Origin: Lachnospiraceae bacterium 3-1
GTDB taxonomy: Bacteria > Bacillota > Clostridia > Lachnospirales > Lachnospiraceae
Assembly (NCBI GenBank): GCA_000403255.2
Contig: KE159571.1
Coordinates: 530,111 to 594,110, forward strand
Direction: 5' to 3'
DNA length: 64,000 bases
Shown: positions 17,350 through 26,863 of the stretch, one piece after another
Numbering within the stretch: the stretch's first letter is position 1
Layout: each line of letters begins with the position of its first letter
Program-made: the position numbers and the translations under genes
The notes under the pieces: model-generated
Database searches by the model: none
Told to the model about the DNA's origin: nothing
What the model saw: only the letters and a program-made list of their open reading frames with translations

Positions 17350-20300
17350 TTATAACCTTCCATCAAAGAATCCCAAGGTCTCAAGGGCTGTCAGCGCATT
17401 TTTAAGGTAAACGCTGTCTGGCATCGGCCACTTAAACCCAAGACGGTACAAGGCTTTGGTGGTGAAGCTGTTGTCCGCATCTATGTAGGCGGCGCTATTG
17501 TCCGCATCACTGGATGCATAGGCAATCAGGCCGGAGATCAGTTCGTTGTTCTCCTCATCCTCCAGGGCTGTAAAAAGCGCCTGCCTGAAATCTTCATCAC
17601 TAACCGTTTCCACAAGAATGCCAGACGCATTCATCTGTTCTATCACATCCGCCATCTGGATCAAATAGCTGCTATAAGCATGGAACACTGTAAATCCGCC
17701 CTGAACCGCAGACAATTTGACAATTGCCTCTGCCGTAGAATCAATGGGTGAAAATTCCGTCGGCATATCCAGCATGGACACTGGGAATTTGCCAAGAGCT
17801 ACATAACCACGCAGGGTGCGCATAAATCCGTTTGTCACAGAGTTTATCTGGAATTCACCATCACTGATGCGGCTCATCAGGTTCCCTACACGAATGACCT
17901 TGCCCTCCATACCCTGTGCCACTGCCTCTAAGACAGCCTTTTCTGCACGGAACTTAGTGTCAATATATTTGTTGGAAAGGCTCTGTCCAAAGTAAAGTTC
18001 ATTCTCATACAGCTTCTTCTCTTGTGGGAATTTGCCGCCCACATTTTCCCCGGCAATGCTCACTGTGGAAATCTGAATCAACTTGCGCCCCGTTTTTTTA
18101 CACAACTCAATCAGATTCAAAACGCCCTGGTAATTCACCTGCTCTAAAGTATCATCTGCAGAGAAATGTTTCACACATGCCACACAATTAATGATCCGGG
18201 TGAAGTCGTAATGCTTAAGGCTTTCTACCTTGGCAGAGTCTGTGATATCCCCTTCAATTAATTGGATTCGGCTGCCGAATAATTCTTCATAGGGATTGCT
18301 GAAATAATACACCAGCATGCCCTTTAAGCGTTTCTCCAAGGTGGAGGCTTTACCCTTGCGCATGAGGCAGTATATTACATTATCCTCGTTGTCTATCATG
18401 TTCTTTAAGATGTGCGCTCCCAAGAAGCCATTTGCACCTGTAAGCAGGACATTGCCCAGTGGTGATGGAGCAATCTCATCCACATGCTCTGCCACATTGC
18501 AGCTTAACACCTGCTCTAAGGCACTCTGCCCTTCACTGCTCTTCTCCTCTCCTTCTGTGGCAGAGCTTACTCCCTGCAGCTTCTGGATATGGCGTTCCAG
18601 TTCTAAGGGCGTCTTATACTCGAACAAGTCGGCATACGCTACCGGAATACCTGCGCTCATGCATTTCATCGCCACTTTAGACGCTGATAGGGACGTACCG
18701 CCATTTTCAAAGAAATCAGCTTCAATGCCAATCCGCTTCACGCCGAGAGCCATCTCAAAGATTTCACATAATTGACGCTGCAGTTCTGTGCGCGGCTTCA
18801 CATAATTCTTATTCTCCACTGTGTATTCCGGCTCTGGCAGGGCGCGCTTATTAACCTTGCCGTTATTGGTAAGGGGCAGCTCAGGAAGCTGCATAAGCAC
18901 GCTGGGCACCATATAAGGCGTCAAATATTTCTGCATGAAGCAGGTCAGATTCTGTTTCTCCACCTGGCTTTCGGCCACAAAATAGCCGCATAAGAACTGG
19001 TTGGAATCTTTCTCTTTTACAAGCGCTACGCTGGATTTGACTGTGGGGTACTGGTTCATGACATTTTCAATCTCATCTAACTCCACGCGAAGCCCCCGCA
19101 GTTTTACCTGGTTATCCATACGTCCCATAAATTCAATTTTGCCATGGTGGTTCCACTTGGCCAAATCGCCGCTGCGGTAAGCCTTCATACCCTCAAACTG
19201 GATGAATTTGTCTGCTGTCATCTCAGGCTTGCCCACATAGCCCCTGCCGACGCCGTTTCCAATAATCAATAATTCGCCTGGTACGCCAGCGGGAAGCAGG
19301 TTGCGGTACTTATCAATCATTACCATTTTAATGTTTGACATCGGCTTGCCAATCGTAATTTTATCCCCAATTACCTGGTCGAAGGCACAGCCAATGGTGG
19401 TCTCGGTGGGCCCATAGCCATTAAAGGTAATGGCATTGGTTCCAAGAGCCATAATTTTGTCATAGAGCGCTTCTGGAAATGCCTCCGCACCTACGTTAAA
19501 GACCTTGATCTGCGACAAGGATTTCTTCATCTCCGGCATGTCAATAATATTGATTAAAAATGACGGCGTACAGGTCAGCATATCCACGCCATTTTCCAGT
19601 ATCAGTTTGGAAAGCGCAAGTGGATTGTGGATTTCCTGTTCGTTTGCCATGCAGACGGTAATACCGTGGTACAGTGGGAAACATTCCTCCAAAATGGAAA
19701 CGTCAAAGGTAATCGCCGCAAATGCCAGTGATACCGTGGCGTTGTATACATAGGACTGCGCCTCTACATTGTAGGGGTTGTCATCCACATAATTCACCAG
19801 ATTCCGATGTTCAATCATGACGCCTTTAGGCTTTCCGGTAGAGCCAGAAGTATAAATGCAGTAACACAGGTTCTCAGGACGGATATTTACCTTAGGATTC
19901 TTAGTATTGCCATCCTGTTCCAAAAGCTCTTCCAAAATCAAAACTTTGGCAGACAGATTTTCAAGCAGCTTTTTCCGCTCTTTTGCAATCTCTCGGGGCA
20001 TCAGCACAAATTCCGCTCTTGAATCTTCCAGGATATAGCTGATACGCTCATCTGGGTATTCGGGGTCTATGGGCAGGAATGCGCCGCCTGCTTTCATAAT
20101 TCCCTGCCTTGTGGCATAGACATCCACGGTTCTTGGCAGCATCACGCCTACCATCTGCTCAATGGATAATCCCATTTCAATTAGATGGTTTGCAATCTTA
20201 TTGGCATTCTCATTCAGTTCACGGAAGGTTAGGCTCTTGCCGCAGGCAATCACTGCCGTTTTATCTGGATAAAGTGCAGCCTGCCGTTCAAACAATATGT

Positions 20301-22725
20301 TTGCTGTGGTCTGCTCCACTGCATAATCCGTTTTATTATAGTGTTTAAGCTCATGGCGTGCCTTTTGGCTAACCATGCAGACTTCCTTTAACTGTTTCTT
20401 ATTCTGGAATTCCTGCACTACCACCGAAAGACTGTCAACCAGCCCGGCAATCGTGGATTCTTCATACATATCACTGCGGTATTCCACCTGATAGCAGATC
20501 TCGTTTTCACTTATCATTACGTCTATGGACAAGGGCGCCTTTGCCGTGTCTAAGGAAAGCTTCTCACTGATGGCCTTCTCCCCGGCAATCGTATCAAACA
20601 GGAAGTTGTCGCCCTGGAACGCAAACATGATATCCGCCTTAATACCGTAAGCCCTGCTGATTTCTGCAAAGGAATAGATGTCGGCGTTCATGCTGTTCAC
20701 CAATTGTTCGCCAGTTTCTTTCAGGTAAGAGCTAATCTCCTTTTCCCCATCCAGATTACAGTGAACTGGAAGTGTCTTCACCAGCATATTGATGGTAGAC
20801 GACAGTCTGGAATCATTTCTGCCATTATAAATGGTTGTAAAGACTGCTTCATCTTTATAGACATAACGTCCCGTCACGAATCCAAATGCCGCTGTAAACA
20901 AGGTATTCAAGGTAATCTTCTGCTGGGTGCAGAAGCGGCTCAAAGCTTTCATATCAGCCTGATCTGCCCTCTGATATAAGCCCACTCCAGGCGTCTCCTT
21001 CCTGTGGTCCTTAGCCGGAAGGAAATCGGTGTCGCAGCCCATAAAAATACCGTCGTAGTATTGTTTGGCAAGGGTATATTCCTGTCCCTGCAGCGCTTTC
21101 TGCTCCACAAGTGCAACCTCATAACCGCTGAATTTCTCCTTTTCCAGTGATTTTCCGTTATAAGCCTCATTCATGTCACGGAGGAAAATACCGCAGGACT
21201 CCCCATCGCTGATAATATGGTGGAATTCTAAGAAGAGATATTTGCCGTCCTGAGTATCAAATAATTGTATACGAAACAGCCTGTCGCCAAGGAGCTGATA
21301 CGGTTTCACCAGTTCTTCCCTTTGCAGCTCCTGGCATATCTTAACTTCAAACGGAAAATCATCCTTGCGTTTCTGCAAAATATCGCCGTTATCATCCAGC
21401 ATAAGGGTCGTCTTAATATAAGGATGTGCCTCTACCGTCTCCTCTATCGCCTTTTTCAAACGTTGCAAATCTACATTCTCTCCCAGGCGGAACAGGAAAG
21501 GAATATTATAAATCGTGCTTCCTGGGTTGGCTGCGCACTCTACAAAAATACCATTCTGTGTCTGAGTCAGCGGGTATGTCTCCTGTTTTTCAAAGGTCTC
21601 CTCACGGCTGCTGCCTGCCAAGAATTTTTCTAACTTTTCTACTGTGTCATGCTCTTTTAAATCCTTATTGCGAATGACTGCCCCCTCAAAGGCATTTGAC
21701 AGCAGCACGTTCAGCTTGACTGCGCCAATGGAGGTCAGCCCTGCCTTATAGATATCTGAATTTGCGCCAAATTCCCTATGTCCAATGACTTCTGCCACAC
21801 AGTCAAAAATCTTCTGCTGCGCTTCTCCCTCAGGCATCACTAAATCTTCTTGCTTGCGCTCTGGCATGGGCAGCGCACGCTTATTTACTTTCTGATTCTG
21901 ATTCAGAGGTATCTTGTCAATCTGCATTGTTACTGCCGGAACCATGTAGGGCGGCTTGCTCTCTTCGATAAATGCATTCATCCCATCCACATCAACTTCT
22001 TCGTCGGAAACCACATAAGCGGCGATGTATTTCCCACCGGATGGCTCGTCAAAGGCTGCCACCGTAGCATCCTTAATGCCTGGGTAACGACGTATAATCT
22101 CTTCTACCTCAGTCAATTCGATACGGAAGCCGCGGATCTTCACCTGACCATCTCGTCTTCCAATGAACTGAATGTTTCCATCTGGCAGATAACGTACAAT
22201 GTCACCAGTATGATAAATCCTGCTATATTCCGGCAAATTGCTATACGGATTGTCACCATACACTTCCGCCGTTTTCTCTGGACGGTTCAGGTAACCCCGA
22301 GATACATGGACGCCGGAAATGCACAGTTCTCCCGGCACGCCAACTGGAACCCTTCTGCCCTGCTTATCCACAATATATAGTTTCACATTTGGCAAAGGCT
22401 TGCCGATTGGCAAATCCTCCTCGTATTCCTCAAATGGGTAGGCAGTTGTTAATATGGTACATTCTGTAGGCCCATACACATTCAGGTAATGGGCGCTGCC
22501 GCAAGGCGCAAATGGCGTCAACGCTTCTCCGCCCATCAGCAGATATTTCAAATGGGTATTCTTTTCATCCGCTCCATTGCCAGAACGTCCCGCACCAGAA
22601 AGCATGCTGGTAGCAAAGGCCCGTCCAATCTGGGTGGTCATAAATGCGTTGGTAATTCTATGTTCCTCAAAGTACTCATGCAATGCATTTAAGTCTAAAC
22701 GTATTGATTCATCTATAATATGAAG
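17350..22725 (-). CDS. NRPS: partial A-T, then C-A-T and terminal reductase
   Basis: About 1790 codons open without a proper start; frame begins mid-domain near 22725 (LHIIDES). Residues counted from 22683: 1-285 are the back half of an A domain (A5 YGPTECT, A8 GRRDGQVKIRGFR, A10 NQNQKVNKRA). T domain Ser318 (GLTSIGAVKL). C domain 370-785 with HHIISDG at 488. Complete A domain 793-1285 (A3 YTSGSTGKPKG, A4 FDVSILEE, A5 NGYGPTETT, A10 NNGKVNKRAL). T domain Ser1331 (NGGTSLSAS). Reductase domain 1410-1777 (NAD loop LLTGANGFLGAHIL, catalytic YIDTK). The R domain releases the thioester as aldehyde or alcohol with NAD(P)H. The first A domain lacks its front half because of the upstream break. R-terminated NRPSs of gut clostridia are known makers of dipeptide aldehydes and pyrazinones. 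Confidence 0.9.
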   Translation of the reverse strand, partial: LHIIDESIRLDLNALHEYFEEHRITNAFMTTQIGRAFATSMLSGAGRSGNGADEKNTHLKYLLMGGEALTPFAPCGSAHYLNVYGPTECTILTTAYPFEEYEEDLPIGKPLPNVKLYIVDKQGRRVPVGVPGELCISGVHVSRGYLNRPEKTAEVYGDNPYSNLPEYSRIYHTGDIVRYLPDGNIQFIGRRDGQVKIRGFRIELTEVEEIIRRYPGIKDATVAAFDEPSGGKYIAAYVVSDEEVDVDGMNAFIEESKPPYMVPAVTMQIDKIPLNQNQKVNKRALPMPERKQEDLVMPEGEAQQKIFDCVAEVIGHREFGANSDIYKAGLTSIGAVKLNVLLSNAFEGAVIRNKDLKEHDTVEKLEKFLAGSSREETFEKQETYPLTQTQNGIFVECAANPGSTIYNIPFLFRLGENVDLQRLKKAIEETVEAHPYIKTTLMLDDNGDILQKRKDDFPFEVKICQELQREELVKPYQLLGDRLFRIQLFDTQDGKYLFLEFHHIISDGESCGIFLRDMNEAYNGKSLEKEKFSGYEVALVEQKALQGQEYTLAKQYYDGIFMGCDTDFLPAKDHRKETPGVGLYQRADQADMKALSRFCTQQKITLNTLFTAAFGFVTGRYVYKDEAVFTTIYNGRNDSRLSSTINMLVKTLPVHCNLDGEKEISSYLKETGEQLVNSMNADIYSFAEISRAYGIKADIMFAFQGDNFLFDTIAGEKAISEKLSLDTAKAPLSIDVMISENEICYQVEYRSDMYEESTIAGLVDSLSVVVQEFQNKKQLKEVCMVSQKARHELKHYNKTDYAVEQTTANILFERQAALYPDKTAVIACGKSLTFRELNENANKIANHLIEMGLSIEQMVGVMLPRTVDVYATRQGIMKAGGAFLPIDPEYPDERISYILEDSRAEFVLMPREIAKERKKLLENLSAKVLILEELLEQDGNTKNPKVNIRPENLCYCIYTSGSTGKPKGVMIEHRNLVNYVDDNPYNVEAQSYVYNATVSLAFAAITFDVSILEECFPLYHGITVCMANEQEIHNPLALSKLILENGVDMLTCTPSFLINIIDMPEMKKSLSQIKVFNVGAEAFPEALYDKIMALGTNAITFNGYGPTETTIGCAFDQVIGDKITIGKPMSNIKMVMIDKYRNLLPAGVPGELLIIGNGVGRGYVGKPEMTADKFIQFEGMKAYRSGDLAKWNHHGKIEFMGRMDNQVKLRGLRVELDEIENVMNQYPTVKSSVALVKEKDSNQFLCGYFVAESQVEKQNLTCFMQKYLTPYMVPSVLMQLPELPLTNNGKVNKRALPEPEYTVENKNYVKPRTELQRQLCEIFEMALGVKRIGIEADFFENGGTSLSASKVAMKCMSAGIPVAYADLFEYKTPLELERHIQKLQGVSSATEGEEKSSEGQSALEQVLSCNVAEHVDEIAPSPLGNVLLTGANGFLGAHILKNMIDNEDNVIYCLMRKGKASTLEKRLKGMLVYYFSNPYEELFGSRIQLIEGDITDSAKVESLKHYDFTRIINCVACVKHFSADDTLEQVNYQGVLNLIELCKKTGRKLIQISTVSIAGENVGGKFPQEKKLYENELYFGQSLSNKYIDTKFRAEKAVLEAVAQGMEGKVIRVGNLMSRISDGEFQINSVTNGFMRTLRGYVALGKFPVSMLDMPTEFSPIDSTAEAIVKLSAVQGGFTVFHAYSSYLIQMADVIEQMNASGILVETVSDEDFRQALFTALEDEENNELISGLIAYASSDADNSAAYIDADNSFTTKALYRLGFKWPMPDSVYLKNALTALETLGFFDGRL

Positions 22726-24095
22726 CGCCGCTCTTTCGGATAGGAAGGGTCTAAGGGCTGATATGCCGCGCCGGACTTAGAAACGCCAATTGAAGCAATC
22801 GCCATGTATTCACATCTTGGAATCAGCACAGATACCACTTCTTCCCGGCCAATGCCAAGCCCCGTAACGTAGGCGGCAAGACGGTCTGACATTTCATCCA
22901 CCTGGGCATAAGTATAGCTTCTATCTGTGTAGACAACGGCTGTGTGATCTGGCGTCTTTTTCGCCTGTGCACGGAACAAATCAATCACCGTCTTACTGCG
23001 GTCATAGGAAACTTCCGTCTCGTTAAAACGATCTAAAATCTGTATATCCAGTTCAGACGTAAGGGCAATTTGTTCAAGGCTTTCACTGTCTAACATCCCT
23101 TTTAAAACTTGCAGCAGCATATTAAGTAAGCCGCGTGCCGTCTCCTCACAATATAAATCTGTGCGGTACTCCAGGGAAATCTCATATCCTCCCCCCTGCT
23201 TCATCACCATCACGGAGACGTCTGCCTGCACATCGCCGGTAGCAAGCGGCGCTGCCGCATACTTTCCGCCATCCACTGACAAGCCCTGAAACATTTCTCC
23301 TTGGTAGACAAAAAGAATATCCGAGGCAATACCGTAATCTTTCGCCAGTTCAGCAAAGGAAATACAGTCATGACCCATCACCTCATAGAAGTCCTCCTGG
23401 AAGTTTTGCAGATATTGTTCCACAGACGCGCTTTCCTCCCAGGAATGGAAAATTGGCAGCGTACGCACGAACATTCCCGTAGAATTTGCCATATTCACCG
23501 TATGCCTGCCGTTATTCACCGTACAAAACAGGCTCTTATTTTCCCCGCTGAATTTTCCCAACGTATAGGAAAATGCCCCCAGAAACAATGTATTTTCAGA
23601 AATTCCCTTCTGGCGTACAAACTGCTCTACCGCCATGGACGACAATTCCTCGCCTAGAGAAATTCTAACCTCATTGCTGGCAGGCGTTACCGTCTTTTTC
23701 TTATAATCTTTTATTAATGCCTCGCCAACATCTTCACCTGCAAATTTGCCCGCAAAAAATTCCCGTGCTTTCTGATATTTGGCAGTATCTTTGATGGATT
23801 CCTCATAAACGGAGAAATCCATCAGGGAAATTTCCTCAGGCTCCGGCTCCTCTCCCTGGTAAAGCTTAGAAATTTCATCAAGAAATACCTTAACAGATGT
23901 GCCGTCAAAAATAATGTGGTGCACGTCAAACAGAAAATAATATTTGTTGCCGCAGCGGTACAGCGCCATGCGGTACAGCGGCTCTCCTTCTAACCGGAAT
24001 GGGCGCACAAACGTCCTTTTGACGGCTTCGATATCCTCTGTTTCCCATTGGCTGACATCTGCTCTCAGATATTCAGGATGCAGGCGCTCTGCCAA
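22713..24095 (-). CDS. NRPS fragment: truncated C domain and front of an A domain
   Basis: 460 codons from a TTG, without ribosome site. It opens inside a condensation domain: about the first 60-80 residues of the domain, including the usual C1 motif, are missing. HHIIFDG is at residues 59-65, whereas it lies about 120 residues in from the start of the intact C domain downstream. The C domain runs to about 350, followed by the front of an A domain (TVIDLFRAQAKKTPDHTAVVYTD by parts, A2 region LDPSYPKERR) that stops at TAG (22713). The missing piece to the next frame is about 125 residues, holding A3 and A4. Clearly one gene with its neighbours originally. See the junction finding. Confidence 0.85.
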   Translation of the reverse strand: MAERLHPEYLRADVSQWETEDIEAVKRTFVRPFRLEGEPLYRMALYRCGNKYYFLFDVHHIIFDGTSVKVFLDEISKLYQGEEPEPEEISLMDFSVYEESIKDTAKYQKAREFFAGKFAGEDVGEALIKDYKKKTVTPASNEVRISLGEELSSMAVEQFVRQKGISENTLFLGAFSYTLGKFSGENKSLFCTVNNGRHTVNMANSTGMFVRTLPIFHSWEESASVEQYLQNFQEDFYEVMGHDCISFAELAKDYGIASDILFVYQGEMFQGLSVDGGKYAAAPLATGDVQADVSVMVMKQGGGYEISLEYRTDLYCEETARGLLNMLLQVLKGMLDSESLEQIALTSELDIQILDRFNETEVSYDRSKTVIDLFRAQAKKTPDHTAVVYTDRSYTYAQVDEMSDRLAAYVTGLGIGREEVVSVLIPRCEYMAIASIGVSKSGAAYQPLDPSYPKERRFIL

Positions 24096-25680
24096 TCAAT
24101 ACCAGTTCCGGCGCTAATTCTATATCACTGAGGAATTCCGCCAGTTTTAAAACATTGATAGAATCTCCGCCCAGTTTAAAGAAATCGTCTTCCACACCGA
24201 CCCTGCCACAGTGCAGAACTTCCTCAAAGCCTTGGCAGATGCGTTTCTCACAGTGGCTCTTGGGCTCTTTATACGTTGTCTTATATTCGTCTAACCCCGG
24301 TGGCAGCAATACCGTACGGTCCAACTTGCCATTCACATTTTTGGGAAGGCTGTCCAATCGTTTAAAAAATCGGGGAATCATATAATCAGGAAGGGTCTCT
24401 TTTAGATAAGCACGAAGCTGCTCCACCTTTATTTCTTCTGCTGACACATAGTATGCACAGAGATAATTCTGCCCATTTTCATCCTCAAAAGCCTTTACAA
24501 CTGCACCTTCCACTTCTGGCATAGACGAAATGCGCAATTCAATCTCCCCGGATTCTACGCGCTGTCCATTGATTTTCACCATCCAGTCCTTGCGGTTGAC
24601 ATAGATGTAATTGCCGTCCGCCGTCCTGCACCCGATATCTCCGGTATGTAAAAGAATGCTGCCATCCTCCTGCCTGATAAATGTCTTTGCGCTCTGCTCT
24701 TCTAAATTAAGGTAAGACTCGGCAAGGATGCCCTTGATGCAGATTTCGCCCTCTTCTCCATCCGCAACTTCTTTTCCGTCCTCATCCAGCAGGAAAATTT
24801 CGAATCCCTCCAACGGCTTGCCAATGGGCGTGTTTTCCATAGGCCCCTCAACTTTATAGCTTAAGGCCGTCGCTGCGGTCTCGCTGGAGCCATAGCAGTT
24901 ATACAGCTCATAACCATCCCCTGCCAGCATGGAAACCCGTTCGCTTCCGGTGGCCACTTTTTTCAAGGTATGGCTCTTATTTTTAAACAGACGCAGTATT
25001 TGCGGGCTGATAAATGCGCAGGTAATGCCATTTGCGGCAAAATAATCCTCCAAAAGCCGCACATCTTTCCTTGTCTCTTCCGGCAGGATATGGGAACAGC
25101 CGCCACGGGAAAGCACAGCAAAGTACTCTAAGATTAAGACAACGAAAGACATGGGAGCTCCCGCTGCCTGCACATCCTTTTCATCCACATTCATAACGCC
25201 CCTATTCCGCCAGACCCCTTGCGTAAGGCTGGCCATAGTATGTACAATCCCCTTGGGGCGTCCAGTAGAGCCAGAGGTATAGATAAGCATGGCGCGGCTG
25301 CTATCCTCCCTTGCTACTGGCTGAATAGGTTCATATGTCCCAATATCTGACATCCAGCCATCATCAATCACTGCCACTGCCTTACAGTCCTCTTTGATAT
25401 AAGAAAGCCGTTCCTCGGGGTATTCCGGCAGCGCCGGGACAAACGCGCCGCCGGCCATTAGAATGCCCAGTTCCGCCGCAATATACTCCATCTTCCTGCC
25501 CATGCAGACCATGACGGCTCTGTCTGACATTACCCCTGACTTCAAAAGCTTAGCGGCAATCCTGCGGCTTAAGGCTTCAAGCTCTCCATACGTTGTCGTC
25601 CGCTCCCCATTGCAGTCCGCTAACGCCGTCTTTTGCGGGTATGTACGCACCACATACTGAAATTCATCCAAAAAATTCAT
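24073..25680 (-). CDS. NRPS starter module: adenylation and carrier domain
   Basis: 535 aa with a proper start (25680, AGGAGG upstream). A domain residues 1-440: A3 IYTSGSTGRPKG, A5 NCYGSSETA (Ser-Ser in place of Pro-Thr), A7 HTGDI, A10 NGKLDRTV. T domain with LGGDSINVLKLAEFL near 505-520. At A4 the sequence is SFVVLILEYF, so the position that is Asp235 in amino-acid-activating domains is Val. That predicts a substrate without an alpha-amino group, such as an aryl, fatty or keto acid used as an N-cap. It ends shortly after the carrier serine because of an out-of-frame junction at about 24073-24095, overlapping the next frame by 23 bases. Confidence 0.88.
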   Translation of the reverse strand: MNFLDEFQYVVRTYPQKTALADCNGERTTTYGELEALSRRIAAKLLKSGVMSDRAVMVCMGRKMEYIAAELGILMAGGAFVPALPEYPEERLSYIKEDCKAVAVIDDGWMSDIGTYEPIQPVAREDSSRAMLIYTSGSTGRPKGIVHTMASLTQGVWRNRGVMNVDEKDVQAAGAPMSFVVLILEYFAVLSRGGCSHILPEETRKDVRLLEDYFAANGITCAFISPQILRLFKNKSHTLKKVATGSERVSMLAGDGYELYNCYGSSETAATALSYKVEGPMENTPIGKPLEGFEIFLLDEDGKEVADGEEGEICIKGILAESYLNLEEQSAKTFIRQEDGSILLHTGDIGCRTADGNYIYVNRKDWMVKINGQRVESGEIELRISSMPEVEGAVVKAFEDENGQNYLCAYYVSAEEIKVEQLRAYLKETLPDYMIPRFFKRLDSLPKNVNGKLDRTVLLPPGLDEYKTTYKEPKSHCEKRICQGFEEVLHCGRVGVEDDFFKLGGDSINVLKLAEFLSDIELAPELVLIGRAPAS

Positions 25681-25691
25681 TTTTTTTCCTC

Positions 25692-26825
25692 CTAATAAAA
25701 AATTTTTTTAAAATAATTCTCAGATAAATAGTTAAATCCTCTTACCGTAAGCTCCGTAACCACAATTGATAATAATGCCAGGAGCCAGCATTGATAGCTC
25801 TGAAAGCTCTCATAATCGTTTAATCCAAGGGCAACAAAATATACCAGCACATGCAGGGCATAGTATTTGGATATATGTGCGCTGTAATATAGAAGCTGCC
25901 TTGCAACAGGATTCTTTGGTTCACATAACTTGTTATCTTTTCTGCGCATTTCTTCGATAAAGAAAAAAATTGCGGCAAAAAGGAATATATGCGCCAAACT
26001 TGCCACCACATGCCAAACATTCGGATGGGTATATGCATCACTGAGAACGGCGTGCATTTCTGACAGATCCGAACCATAATTTCTAAATACCAGCCCCCAC
26101 CATACAGCCACAATTACAATAGCGGGAATCACAAACATTCTGTAAAACCCCGCTTTATCTTTCACATGTCTGATCATTTTGCCAAAAGCAACTCCCAACA
26201 ACGCATAAGACAGAAAATAAAGGGGTGTAAAAGAAACAAAATCCGCTTCTCCAATCAACAGCTTCACAATATACCCGATTACCGGAATATTCACAGGTGT
26301 CCCATAAATAAATGGCGCTGCTATGCTGGCTGCTGTACCAATGATCACATACCATACAGTATTCACATCCAATTTCTTAAGCAACGCCAAAACCAGATAG
26401 ATGATTCCAGTAATAAAAAAGATATTGGTATATTGCATGTAAGTCTTTATCAGGAATCTCAAATTTTCCGTCATGGGCTCCACCAACCTTTCAGAAACGA
26501 AAGGATAAGGGATTACCAATGCCGCTATATAAGCAATATTATCCAAATACTGGTAAATCACCATGCAAACGCCACTTTTTGCAAAATCCGCCGGCGCTGC
26601 ATGCTTGCTGTAAACAGTTCCAATTCCCATAACAAAAATAAAAATAGCTGCCCCGGACATGGTTGTCAACGAATAAATCCATTGGCTTATGGAATCCTGT
26701 GGAGACAAGGTTGCCTGAAATGCATGGATCAGGTATATAAAGAACATGAAAATCCCTTTCAGATAATCGAATTCCCTTTGCCTTCCTGTATTTACTTCTT
26801 CCTTTGAAAATATTGTATTCATCAT
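25692..26825 (-). CDS. Polytopic membrane acyltransferase-like protein
   Basis: 377 aa, about ten hydrophobic helices. The start REFDYLKGIFMFFIYLIHAF, with an early Asp/Lys and His, resembles the acyltransferase-3/OpgC/DUF1624 superfamily, whose members transfer acyl groups across the membrane. It starts 38 bases after the histidine kinase gene and ends 11 bases before the NRPS starter module, so it is in the same transcript. It may acylate the peptide or a carrier lipid, or simply be a membrane protein of unknown activity. Family call moderate. Confidence 0.65.
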   Translation of the reverse strand: MMNTIFSKEEVNTGRQREFDYLKGIFMFFIYLIHAFQATLSPQDSISQWIYSLTTMSGAAIFIFVMGIGTVYSKHAAPADFAKSGVCMVIYQYLDNIAYIAALVIPYPFVSERLVEPMTENLRFLIKTYMQYTNIFFITGIIYLVLALLKKLDVNTVWYVIIGTAASIAAPFIYGTPVNIPVIGYIVKLLIGEADFVSFTPLYFLSYALLGVAFGKMIRHVKDKAGFYRMFVIPAIVIVAVWWGLVFRNYGSDLSEMHAVLSDAYTHPNVWHVVASLAHIFLFAAIFFFIEEMRRKDNKLCEPKNPVARQLLYYSAHISKYYALHVLVYFVALGLNDYESFQSYQCWLLALLSIVVTELTVRGFNYLSENYFKKIFY

Positions 26826-26863
26826 TTTAATCCTCCGCGCATTTTCAAATTCCTGGCATTTGG

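Noticed and set aside
26166-26807. 213-codon plus-strand frame over the membrane acyltransferase gene
   Set aside because: Antisense to a hydrophobic protein with a good start; the reading is rich in Asn, His and Cys, as expected of an antisense frame.
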